This document shows positions 1 through 4,556 of a DNA stretch of 5,835 bases, one piece after another; positions within the stretch are counted from its first letter, which is position 1; each line of letters starts with the position of its first letter. A program made the translations under genes and the position numbers. This stretch comes from an uncultured Clostridia bacterium (GTDB lineage Bacteria; Bacillota; Clostridia; TANB77; CAG-508): the NCBI GenBank assembly GCA_934183325.1, contig CAKPSH010000034.1, positions 1-5,835 of the forward strand. The letters run 5' to 3'. Below the pieces are notes generated by a model. The model was not told the DNA's origin, ran no database searches, and saw only the letters and a list, made by a program, of their open reading frames with translations.

Positions 1-91
1 TATTATTTATTATTTATTATTTATTATTTATTATTTATTATTTATTATTTATTATTTATTATTTATTATTTATTATCTATTATTTATTATC
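1..91. repeat. 7-bp tandem repeat array, unit TATTATT, 13 copies
   Basis: Thirteen head-to-tail 7-bp units run from the first base. The first ten are exact TATTATT; the eleventh and thirteenth are TATTATC, and the twelfth is TATTATT again. The array starts at the window edge, so its true length is unknown. The unit is not a multiple of three and yields frequent stop codons, so it is not coding. The two variant units sit at the right end, as expected if repeat slippage keeps the middle uniform while the edge drifts. Confidence 0.95.
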
Positions 92-211
92 TAATTTTTT
101 ATATAGTGATTTAGTAACACTATTATATTTTTCTTTAGTTCCTATTAATACTTCTAGCACTTCTTATAATATTGTTGAAATTTTAAATTATAAATTAGAT
201 TCAGAAATCAT
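80..211 (-). pseudogene. possible decayed small ORF, two in-frame stops
   Basis: Reading minus from an ATG at 209-211, one frame runs 43 codons to a TAA at 80-82, broken by TAA at 188-190 and 164-166. The stretch after the second stop reads EVLEVLIGTKEKYNSVTKSL and continues briefly, with a charged, helical, protein-like composition. The break codons could have arisen from CAA or GAA. There is no good ribosome binding site and no recognised family. In DNA this AT-rich, such a frame can occur by chance. It is recorded only as a weak possibility. Confidence 0.15.
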
Positions 212-354
212 AAATAAAAATTAAAACAAAAGAGTACTTTTCATTTTGTAGATTCAAAATCCTTTAAATATAAACTTATCATCATGTGAATTTAAAGTTT
301 AGTTATAATTAAAAAATAAAATATATATATAATTAAATTTCCATTATTTGTATA
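92..354. other. AT-rich intergenic stretch with no supported gene
   Basis: About 260 bp of very AT-rich DNA lies between the tandem array and the promoter of the secreted-protein gene. Apart from the weak decayed frame on the minus strand near its left end, I see no ORF with a ribosome binding site, no RNA gene and no strong hairpin. It contains A/T runs and an ATATATATAT stretch near 321-330. Confidence 0.6.
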
Positions 355-383
355 TTGACATTTACAAAATTTGGTAATATACT
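355..383 (+). promoter_or_regulatory. sigma-A-type promoter of the secreted-protein gene
   Basis: A consensus -35 box TTGACA (355-360) and a near-consensus -10 box TATACT (378-383) are separated by 17 bp. Transcription would begin near 390, giving a leader of about 108 nt before the ATG at 498. Confidence 0.75.
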
Positions 384-397
384 AATATAGTATTAGT
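379..397. promoter_or_regulatory. overlapping palindromes at -10/start site, candidate operator
   Basis: Two interleaved inverted repeats cover the -10 box and predicted start site: ATACTA-ATA-TAGTAT (379-393) and ACTAATA-TAG-TATTAGT (381-397). A protein bound here would block the promoter. The half-site TAGTAT/ATACTA also occurs at the other two plus-strand promoters of the window, but such AT-rich hexamers are common by chance in this DNA. Confidence 0.4.
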
Positions 398-410
398 TGC
401 ACAATTATGC

Positions 411-448
411 TGATACTGTGAATTGAATGTTTCAATTCACAGTTATCA
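411..448 (+). other. long leader hairpin upstream of the secreted-protein gene
   Basis: ACTGTGAATTGAA (415-427) pairs perfectly with TTCAATTCACAGT (431-443) around a 3-nt TGT loop. The stem extends outward through TGAT and ATCA with a bulged T. It lies in the predicted 5' leader. The nearest T-run (about 456-462) is some 8-14 nt beyond the stem, farther than in a standard intrinsic terminator. It could be a weak attenuator, an mRNA-stabilising 5' structure or a protein-binding site. Confidence 0.7.
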
Positions 449-497
449 ATACTTGTTGTTTTTTGCCTTATTATGTATGTAATAGAAAGGAACACTT

Positions 498-905
498 ATG
501 CATAAACACTTTAAATCTTTTAGCGCAATTCTGGTGACTCTTAGTCTTTTGGTCGTTATGTGTTGCGGAGTTTTTGCGGCAAATGGTAATAATTATCCAT
601 ACAATTCTTCTAAGCAATTGCAAACTTCCACCTCTTGGAAAACCGTCGCAAGTTCTACCAAAGGCTTCAATTGCAATGTGATGATCAAATGTGAAAATAC
701 CGTCTTTGTTGGCTTTCACATTTCACGAAATCATATTCGGATGTTAGGAAAAAATGGTAATGTTCTTTGGGAGGAAGAAGGTGCAATTGACGGTTCTTCT
801 AAAAGAATCTTCAAATGTGGCAGTGATGTATATACAATTCAAATCCGTACGGAATCTGGCAAAGGGTTAGCCTATGCCTATGAAACAACAGATGCTCCTA
901 CCTAA
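498..905 (+). CDS. small secreted protein of unknown function
   Basis: This 135-residue protein has an evident Sec signal peptide: basic start MHKHFK, a hydrophobic core over residues 8-24 (ILVTLSLLVVMCCG), and a likely signal peptidase I site after V25-F26-A27. The mature part of about 108 residues is polar and beta-rich in appearance, with cysteines at 59, 65 and 107, segments such as VFVGFHI and VLWEEEG, and a C-terminal YAYETTDAPT. I do not recognise the family. The start is set by GAAAGGAA about 6 nt before the ATG. The gene has its own promoter, a hairpin leader and a strong terminator, so it is monocistronic. Its G+C over 541-900 is about 39% by hand count, well above its surroundings, which suggests transfer from another genome. 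It may be an exported factor or a small wall/surface-associated protein; both are guesses. Confidence 0.85.
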   Translation: MHKHFKSFSAILVTLSLLVVMCCGVFAANGNNYPYNSSKQLQTSTSWKTVASSTKGFNCNVMIKCENTVFVGFHISRNHIRMLGKNGNVLWEEEGAIDGSSKRIFKCGSDVYTIQIRTESGKGLAYAYETTDAPT

Positions 906-965
906 GTTATCAGGTCAAAAGCTTGAATAACTAACAAACTATATAAAGGCAACTAACAACAAGAG

Positions 966-1000
966 AGTCCTGAACTTTTTCAAAAGTTTGGGACTTTTTT
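966..1000 (+). terminator. Rho-independent terminator after the secreted-protein gene
   Basis: A 14-bp stem is formed by AGTCCTGAACTTTT (966-979) and AAAAGTTTGGGACT (982-995), including two G-T wobble pairs, closed by a 2-nt spacer and followed by a T-run to 1000. It lies about 60 bp after the stop codon. Confidence 0.9.
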
Positions 1001-1008
1001 ACCAAAAT

Positions 1009-1037
1009 TTGACAGATTTTTTATAAAATAGTATAAT
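1009..1037 (+). promoter_or_regulatory. exact-consensus sigma-A promoter of the small-peptide pair
   Basis: TTGACA (1009-1014), a 17-bp spacer and TATAAT (1032-1037) match the consensus at all twelve positions with ideal spacing. Transcription should begin around 1044, inside or just before the AAGGAGG ribosome binding site (1044-1050), so the predicted 5' leader is only about 16 nt. A promoter this strong upstream of a tiny membrane protein would normally need repression. Confidence 0.85.
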
Positions 1038-1044
1038 TATACTA
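1029..1044. promoter_or_regulatory. perfect 16-bp palindrome over the -10 box, candidate operator
   Basis: TAGTATAATTATACTA is identical to its own reverse complement. It contains the whole -10 box and reaches the predicted start site, the usual place for a repressor site. Possible binders include the Xre-type repressor encoded at 1998-2576, but no direct evidence links them. Confidence 0.5.
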
Positions 1045-1059
1045 AGGAGGTTGATTCTT

Positions 1060-1221
1060 ATGAATAAATTAAGTAAAATTTTTTGCGTAATTATAATAAT
1101 TTTAACTATTGCATTAGCAATTATTAGTTACAAATTTTTCTCTATTAGAAAAAAATACACCTCTCTTGGCGAAGACCTAATGAAAATAGTTGAAGAAGTA
1201 CAAGGTACCGAGGAAGACTAA
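1060..1221 (+). CDS. small single-pass membrane peptide (53 aa), first of a tandem pair
   Basis: A 53-residue protein begins MNKLSKIF and ends QGTEED. It has a short basic N-terminus, one hydrophobic segment at about residues 7-27 (VIIIILTIALAII), a basic patch RKK at 30-32, and an acidic C-terminal tail. The ribosome binding site AAGGAGG lies 9 nt before the ATG, and the start follows directly from the consensus promoter. It aligns without gaps to the next gene, with 17 identities over 41 residues, including MN.L.KI, IIILTI, Y24, Y33, S35 and L36, so the pair arose by duplication. No family is recognised. Toxin-like peptide, small regulatory membrane protein and phage-derived peptide are all possible. 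Confidence 0.8.
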   Translation: MNKLSKIFCVIIIILTIALAIISYKFFSIRKKYTSLGEDLMKIVEEVQGTEED

Positions 1222-1269
1222 AATTTGTTTTTAATAGTAACAAAAGTAAAATGGAAGGATGTGATTTAT

Positions 1270-1413
1270 ATGAATAGGTTAAATAAAATACTATTAGCAG
1301 TAATTATAATTTTAACAATCTGTTTATCAGGAATGACTTATTTTTATATACAAGCAAAAATAGGTTATGCTTCACTTGAAAGAACATATATGGACTATAG
1401 TTCTAGAAAATAA
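1270..1413 (+). CDS. small single-pass membrane peptide (47 aa), paralogue of the preceding gene
   Basis: This 47-residue protein (MNRLNKILLAVIIILTICLS at its start) has one membrane segment at about residues 7-28 and a polar tail ending DYSSRK. The ATG at 1270 is preferred over a TTG at 1225 that also keeps the frame open, because homology to the 53-residue neighbour begins exactly at this methionine and GGAAGG lies upstream, although at a longer than ideal distance. It sits 48 bp after the first gene with no terminator between them, so both are probably on one transcript ending at the hairpin at 1427-1458. The C-terminal tail differs from its paralogue and lacks the acidic end. The function is unknown. 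Confidence 0.75.
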   Translation: MNRLNKILLAVIIILTICLSGMTYFYIQAKIGYASLERTYMDYSSRK

Positions 1414-1426
1414 ATTTTATTATAAT

Positions 1427-1458
1427 AAAAAAGTACTTCAATTAAGAAGTACTTTTTT
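1427..1458. terminator. bidirectional terminator between the peptide pair and tRNA-Lys
   Basis: GTACTTC (1433-1439) and GAAGTAC (1446-1452) form a perfect stem around AATTAA, with six A before and six T after. The A/T tracts extend the pairing to 13 bp and give a U-run in both directions. It can therefore end the plus-strand peptide transcript and the minus-strand tRNA transcript. Confidence 0.9.
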
Positions 1459-1462
1459 ACTT

Positions 1463-1538
1463 TGGTGCGTCATCGCGGGATCGAACCGCGGACCTTGTGA
1501 TTAAGAGTCACCTGCTCTACCAGCTGAGCTAATAACGC
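1463..1538 (-). tRNA. tRNA-Lys (anticodon CTT)
   Basis: The minus strand folds into a full 76-nt cloverleaf with CCA encoded at the 3' end. The acceptor stem GCGTTAT pairs with ATGACGC (one T-G wobble), the D arm is GCTC...GAGC, the anticodon loop CTCTTAA gives anticodon CTT, and the T arm is CGCGG-TTCGATC-CCGCG. The anticodon stem GGTGA/TCACA has a G-A mismatch at its outer pair (27-43). A strong promoter precedes the gene and a terminator follows it. It decodes AAG lysine codons. Confidence 0.96.
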
Positions 1539-1561
1539 ATATATTTTCCTTAAGCTTAATT

Positions 1562-1590
1562 ATTATAGCACACCTTTTTATTTCTTGCAA
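1562..1590 (-). promoter_or_regulatory. promoter of tRNA-Lys
   Basis: On the minus strand, TTGCAA (1585-1590), a 17-bp spacer and TATAAT (1562-1567) precede the tRNA. TGC directly before the -10 box gives an extended -10 motif. Transcription should start about 15-20 nt before the mature tRNA end. Confidence 0.8.
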
Positions 1591-1621
1591 TACACATTTT
1601 ACATTTTTTAATATTTTTTAT

Positions 1622-1820
1622 TTATTCCCAAAAAAACAATTCTGATACACTAACTTCTAATGCATTTGCTATAGTATGCATTACTTCTCCTGACGGATTA
1701 TTTCTTGTTCCCTTTTCTAAAAGACATATATATCCGTTCTGATATTCCTGTTCTTCTTGATAGTTCTGCTATTGAAATCCCTAGTTTTCTTCTGTATTCT
1801 TTTATTCTGTTGTATACCAT
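1622..1820 (-). pseudogene. Xre/Cro-type small HTH regulator, broken by a one-base frameshift
   Basis: From the ATG at 1818-1820, the frame reads MVYNRIKEYRRKLGISIAEL, then SRRTGISE, and soon hits a stop. Dropping the single base at 1736 restores a typical HTH_3 protein continuing GYICLLEKGTRNNPSGEV and ending SVSELFFWE, about 65 residues in total. The helix-turn-helix lies at about residues 16-37 (IAELSRRTGIS-GYICLLEKG). A strong ribosome binding site (AAGGAGAGG) and its own promoter precede it. It is divergent from the larger repressor gene at 1998, as Cro is from CI in phage switches. The extra base could be a true inactivating mutation or a sequencing error; a slippery frameshift site is not apparent. 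A shorter product from the broken frame would lack the second half of the DNA-binding domain. Confidence 0.8.
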
Positions 1821-1850
1821 TTTTATCCTCTCCTTTTTAGACAATAAAAT

Positions 1851-1878
1851 ATTATCATATTACTTATTGACAAGTCAA
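1851..1878 (-). promoter_or_regulatory. promoter of the Cro-like gene
   Basis: On the minus strand, TTGACT (1873-1878) and GATAAT (1851-1856) lie 16 bp apart, each one mismatch from consensus. The -35 box lies inside the palindrome at 1865-1880. The leader to the ATG would be about 25 nt and contains the strong ribosome binding site. Confidence 0.55.
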
Positions 1879-1880
1879 TA
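1865..1880. promoter_or_regulatory. palindromic candidate operator in the divergent regulator region
   Basis: TATTGAC-AA-GTCAATA is a 7-bp inverted repeat with a 2-bp centre, and it covers the -35 box of the leftward promoter. Size, symmetry and position fit a dimeric Xre-type repressor site. Confidence 0.55.
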
Positions 1881-1920
1881 GTATTTAAATATTTTTGCAT
1901 AAAATAAAATTTTTACATAA

Positions 1921-1951
1921 AATGACGTTTACTGGTAGACAAATGATGTTT
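1921..1951. promoter_or_regulatory. pair of 10-bp direct repeats around the -35 box of the repressor promoter
   Basis: AATGACGTTT (1921-1930) and AATGATGTTT (1942-1951) differ at one base and start 21 bp apart, two helical turns, so both would face the same side of the DNA. They flank the -35 box TAGACA (1936-1941). They are candidate sites for autoregulation of the repressor gene. Confidence 0.4.
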
Positions 1952-1964
1952 TTTTTTGTATAAT
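1936..1964 (+). promoter_or_regulatory. promoter of the CI/LexA-like repressor gene
   Basis: TAGACA (1936-1941), a 17-bp spacer containing a T-run, and a consensus TATAAT (1959-1964) are present. Transcription would begin near 1971, giving a leader of about 27 nt with the GAGGTT ribosome binding site. Confidence 0.7.
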
Positions 1965-1997
1965 ACTATTATATTATTAAGAAAGAGGTTGAAAATT

Positions 1998-2576
1998 ATG
2001 ATTGGAGGAATGCTTGCTAAAGCTAGAAAAGCTAAAGGAATGACAAAAACAGAACTTGCTAGATTAACAGATATCAACATTGGACACTTAACTCACATTG
2101 AAAAAGGAGAAAGAAATCCAAGCCATAAAGCCTTAAAAAACATTTGCAAGGCTCTTGATATACCATATCAACAACTAATGTTTACTTATGATAAAACTAT
2201 TAATGAAGAACAAGAAAGTTATAATGTAGTAAAACACATTGCTTATGATAAAGTACTTGCAGTAGAAAATATTAGTGGATTTATAGATTGCCCATCTGAT
2301 ATGCCAGGTGCAGCTCTTGCAATCAAAGTTCCTGATGACGCAATAAATAAATATTTTAAAAAAGACTCTTATGTATTTGTAGAATTTAATTCACCTTTAA
2401 ACAGTAAAGATTACGGAATATTTAATTTAAACGGACAAGTAATTATGAGAAAATTCTATGATAAGAATGGAAAAATCACATTGAAATCTGATAATCCTGA
2501 ATTTAAAGATATTTCAGTTTCAAATAATGATACGTTCTACATAATTGGAAAAATTCTAATGAAACCTAAAAAATAA
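1998..2576 (+). CDS. CI/LexA-like transcriptional repressor, N-terminal Xre HTH, C-terminal S24-like domain
   Basis: This 192-residue protein has an N-terminal HTH_3 domain (about residues 4-62; TKTELARLTDINIGHLTHIE forms the helix-turn-helix, followed by KGERNPS) and a C-terminal S24/LexA-type domain (about 85-190, ending IIGKILMKPKK). In cleavable relatives the domain carries GDSM with the catalytic serine and a VKR lysine. Here the matching places read DDAI (A115 for serine) and VIMRKF (R151 for lysine), so self-cleavage looks impossible and the domain probably serves dimerisation or ligand sensing. The ATG at 1998 is chosen over an in-frame ATG at 1956 because the latter overlaps the -10 box, and AGAGG lies 9-10 nt before 1998. 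It is divergent from a Cro-like gene, so it probably represses that promoter and its own. Its targets are not known. Confidence 0.85.
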   Translation: MIGGMLAKARKAKGMTKTELARLTDINIGHLTHIEKGERNPSHKALKNICKALDIPYQQLMFTYDKTINEEQESYNVVKHIAYDKVLAVENISGFIDCPSDMPGAALAIKVPDDAINKYFKKDSYVFVEFNSPLNSKDYGIFNLNGQVIMRKFYDKNGKITLKSDNPEFKDISVSNNDTFYIIGKILMKPKK

Positions 2577-2582
2577 TTTTTT

Positions 2583-2611
2583 GGCATCAGATTAATCTGA
2601 TGCCATTTTTT
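2583..2611 (+). terminator. terminator of the repressor gene, shared spacer with comEA
   Basis: GGCATCAGA-TTAA-TCTGATGCC (2583-2604) is a perfect 22-bp palindrome followed by ATTTTTT on the plus strand, giving a strong intrinsic terminator 6 nt after the repressor stop codon. In the comEA direction the hairpin is followed by AAAAAATTATTTTTT, so the U-run is displaced and termination there should be weaker. The T-run overlaps the comEA stop codon. Confidence 0.9.
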
Positions 2612-3260
2612 AATCTACACATATATTATTTTTTATACTATTAAATTTTGCATCTCCTATTCCTGAAACATTTTTTAAATCTTCGATACTTTTAAATTTG
2701 CCATTATCTTTTCTATATTCAATTATTTTTATTGCTGTTCCTTCTCCAATTCCAGATAATTTTTCTAATTGTTCAATTCCTGCTGTATTAATATTTATTT
2801 TTCCATTTATTTCTTCTAAATCTCCTCCATCATCTATTATTACTTCTTCTCCATTCTCTTCTGTCACTATCGTTTCTGCCTGCACGATTTCTGATTTGTT
2901 AGGAATATAAATTTTCTGTCCATCTTTTAATATATATGCTAAATTAACATTACTAATATCAGCATCTTCCCTAAGGCCTCCTGCCATTTCAATTGCATCT
3001 TTTATTCTTGCATTATTATTTATTTCTACAACTCCTTCTTTTATAACTGCACCTGTAATATGAATATATATTTTTTCTTCTGTATTTTCCTCGCTTTTAT
3101 TTGTTTCTTGTATTTCTTCTTTTTCTTCGATATCATTTTCATTTACTATTGTATATGTATTTGAATTACTTTTAGTATTCATATATATTGCAAATAAAAC
3201 TACTACAAAAATTCCTGCAATAGCTAATACTATTTTCTGTTTTTGAGTTAATGATTCCAC
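2610..3260 (-). CDS. comEA: ComEA, membrane-anchored DNA receptor for competence
   Basis: ComEA binds double-stranded DNA outside the membrane and passes it to the ComEC channel during natural transformation. Counting from the GTG start (216 residues), there is one membrane anchor near the N-terminus (residues ~10-26, IVLAIAGIFVVVLFAIYM), an acidic linker, a SLBB domain (about 63-121: IYIHITGAVIKEG, AGGLREDADISNVN, DGQKIYIPN), a second acidic stretch, and a C-terminal helix-hairpin-helix domain (about 154-216: ININTAG, LSGIGEGTA, VSGIGDAKF). An ATG six codons upstream (3276-3278) is in frame, but the only good ribosome binding site, AAAGGAG, lies just after that ATG and 8 nt before the GTG at 3258-3260, so GTG is preferred. 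No comEC or comEB is adjacent. Confidence 0.93.
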   Translation of the reverse strand: MESLTQKQKIVLAIAGIFVVVLFAIYMNTKSNSNTYTIVNENDIEEKEEIQETNKSEENTEEKIYIHITGAVIKEGVVEINNNARIKDAIEMAGGLREDADISNVNLAYILKDGQKIYIPNKSEIVQAETIVTEENGEEVIIDDGGDLEEINGKININTAGIEQLEKLSGIGEGTAIKIIEYRKDNGKFKSIEDLKNVSGIGDAKFNSIKNNICVD

Positions 3261-3360
3261 AAAAAATTCTCCTTTCATATATTATCTTTAACTTTTGGAA
3301 TTTTTCCTAAGAATTTTAGGATATTGAAATTTAATTTGTTCTTGAATAAAAATTAATTTT

Positions 3361-3388
3361 ATTTTATCATTTTTTCTTATATTTGCAA
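3361..3388 (-). promoter_or_regulatory. probable comEA promoter
   Basis: On the minus strand, TTGCAA (3383-3388), a 16-bp spacer and TAAAAT (3361-3366), preceded by TGA as an extended -10, lie upstream of comEA. The leader would be about 95 nt and contains a small hairpin TCCTAA-TTAGGA (3305-3321) of unknown role. Confidence 0.5.
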
Positions 3389-3425
3389 TAGTTTTTTGTA
3401 AAAATCACAATAGAAATATAAAGAT

Positions 3426-3476
3426 TATTTTATAAATAATTTTACTATTTTATAAATGACTCTTCTTATAAAATAA
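3426..3476. repeat. 51-nt palindromic repeat, copy 1
   Basis: The arms TATTTTATAA (3426-3435) and TTATAAAATA (3466-3475) are perfect inverted repeats enclosing a loop with ACTATTTTATAAATGACT. It aligns base for base, without gaps, to copy 2 located 60 nt to the right. No coding frame or promoter is obvious in it. Confidence 0.7.
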
Positions 3477-3485
3477 CAAGAATAA

Positions 3486-3536
3486 CATTTTCTAAGGAAA
3501 CTCACTATTTCATAGATGACTTTCCTTAGAAGATAA
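3486..3536. repeat. 51-nt palindromic repeat, copy 2
   Basis: The arms TTCTAAGGAAA (3490-3500) and TTTCCTTAGAA (3521-3531) pair perfectly around a loop with ACTATTTCATAGATGACT. The loop matches copy 1 at 16 of 18 positions. Where an arm differs (A in copy 1, C in copy 2, third from the end of the TAA block), the opposite arm changes T to G, which keeps the pair. Its left side abuts copy 1 and its right end runs into the A-run of the ldh terminator. Confidence 0.75.
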
Positions 3537-3566
3537 AAAAAGAAAGAGTTTTATATTGCTCTTTCC
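3535..3566 (-). terminator. Rho-independent terminator of ldh
   Basis: On the minus strand, GAAAGAG (3559-3565) pairs with CTCTTTC (3542-3548) and is followed by seven T (3535-3541). It starts about 9 nt after the ldh stop codon and would end a smc-ldh transcript. Confidence 0.88.
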
Positions 3567-3574
3567 TTTTATAA

Positions 3575-4534
3575 TTATTGTTCATCTAATATTGGATCAA
3601 TTGTTGATCTAATTGTTGCTTCTAGTGTATTCCAGCTTGCATCAAATTTTGCTTGTTCTTCTGATGTTAGTTTTAATTGTAATATTTCTCTTGTTCCATT
3701 GCTATTAATTATTGCTGGTACACCGATAAATAAACCACTATGATTATATTCTCCCTCTAGTTTTGTAGAAATTGGTAATATTTCATTTTCATCATTTAAT
3801 ATTGCTTTTACTAATTTTGTAAGTGCCAATCCAATACCATAATATGTAGCTTTTTTTCTATTTATTATTTCATATGCAGCTTGTTGAACATCTTTATATA
3901 TATCATCTAATACGCTCTTATCAATATGTTTATCATCCAATACTTCTTGGATTTTTTTACATCCTATATAACAATGTGTCCAAGGAACAAATGAAGAATC
4001 TCCGTGTTCTCCCATTATATATGCATGTACATTTTTGCTAGATACTGCTAAATATTCTCCTAAAATATATCTTAATCTTGATGTATCTAATACTGTTCCT
4101 GAACCGATTACTCTACTCTTAGGGAAACCTGATACTTTTTCTACTACATAAGTCATAATATCTACTGGATTGCTTGCTACTATAAATATTCCTTTAAATC
4201 CATTTGCTATAACATTTTGTGTAATATCTTTCATTATTTTTGCATTTATTGTTGCAAGTTCAAGTCTTGTTTGTCCTGGTTTTTGAGCGATTCCTGCTGT
4301 TATAACAACTATATCTGCATCTTTACATTCAGAATATTCTCCTGCTTTTATATTAATTCTGCTTGGAGCACAAGAAAGTCCATGAGATAAATCCATTGCT
4401 TCTCCTTCTGCTTTATCTTTTAATACATCAACTAATACTAACTCATTAACACCTCCTTGGTTTAATAATGAGTATGCAAAACTCATTCCAACAAATCCTG
4501 TTCCTACTAAAACAATTTTTCTTTTTTCAATCAT
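3575..4534 (-). CDS. ldh: L-lactate dehydrogenase (NAD-dependent, probably FBP-activated)
   Basis: The 319-residue cytoplasmic enzyme interconverts pyruvate and L-lactate with NADH, regenerating NAD+ in fermentation. The length is normal for the family. The Rossmann motif GTGFVG is at 11-16, and D36 at the end of strand two selects NAD. The mobile loop AGIAQKPGQTR (80-90) has Q84 at the pyruvate-specificity position, where malate dehydrogenases have arginine, and R90 as the loop arginine. D150 and R153 in GSGTVLDTSRLR and H177 in GEHGDSS form the catalytic set. R155 and H170 match the arginine and histidine that bind fructose 1,6-bisphosphate in allosteric bacterial LDHs, an inference from motif alignment. 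AAAGGAAG precedes the ATG. It lies 22 bp after smc, with its own terminator downstream, and no clear promoter of its own. Confidence 0.96.
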   Translation of the reverse strand: MIEKRKIVLVGTGFVGMSFAYSLLNQGGVNELVLVDVLKDKAEGEAMDLSHGLSCAPSRINIKAGEYSECKDADIVVITAGIAQKPGQTRLELATINAKIMKDITQNVIANGFKGIFIVASNPVDIMTYVVEKVSGFPKSRVIGSGTVLDTSRLRYILGEYLAVSSKNVHAYIMGEHGDSSFVPWTHCYIGCKKIQEVLDDKHIDKSVLDDIYKDVQQAAYEIINRKKATYYGIGLALTKLVKAILNDENEILPISTKLEGEYNHSGLFIGVPAIINSNGTREILQLKLTSEEQAKFDASWNTLEATIRSTIDPILDEQ

Positions 4535-4556
4535 TTTAATTCTTCCTTTCTTTATC

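Noticed and set aside
1..91. CRISPR-like array
   Set aside because: There are no spacers; the units are contiguous 7-bp repeats.
80..211. Reassigned TAA codon (glutamine) in a small gene
   Set aside because: TAA acts as a normal stop in the complete genes of the window, for example the repressor, ldh and smc; decay or chance is the simpler reading.
471..719. Open frame of 82 codons on the minus strand
   Set aside because: It lies opposite the secreted-protein gene, has no ribosome binding site, and runs into that gene's leader; the plus frame has the signal peptide and proper start.
1225..1269. Longer form of the second small peptide from TTG at 1225
   Set aside because: TTG has no ribosome binding site, and homology with the first peptide begins at the ATG at 1270.
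1730..1742. Programmed frameshift in the Cro-like gene
   Set aside because: There is no slippery heptamer or obvious stimulatory structure at the site, and the restored protein needs only one base removed.
2698..2910. Open frame of 70 codons on the plus strand
   Set aside because: It is antisense to comEA, whose domains are clear; the Ser/Pro/Ile-rich product is the mirror of an acidic, lysine-rich gene.
3575..4534. Malate dehydrogenase
   Set aside because: The specificity position in the loop AGIAQKPGQTR is glutamine, as in lactate dehydrogenase, not arginine.
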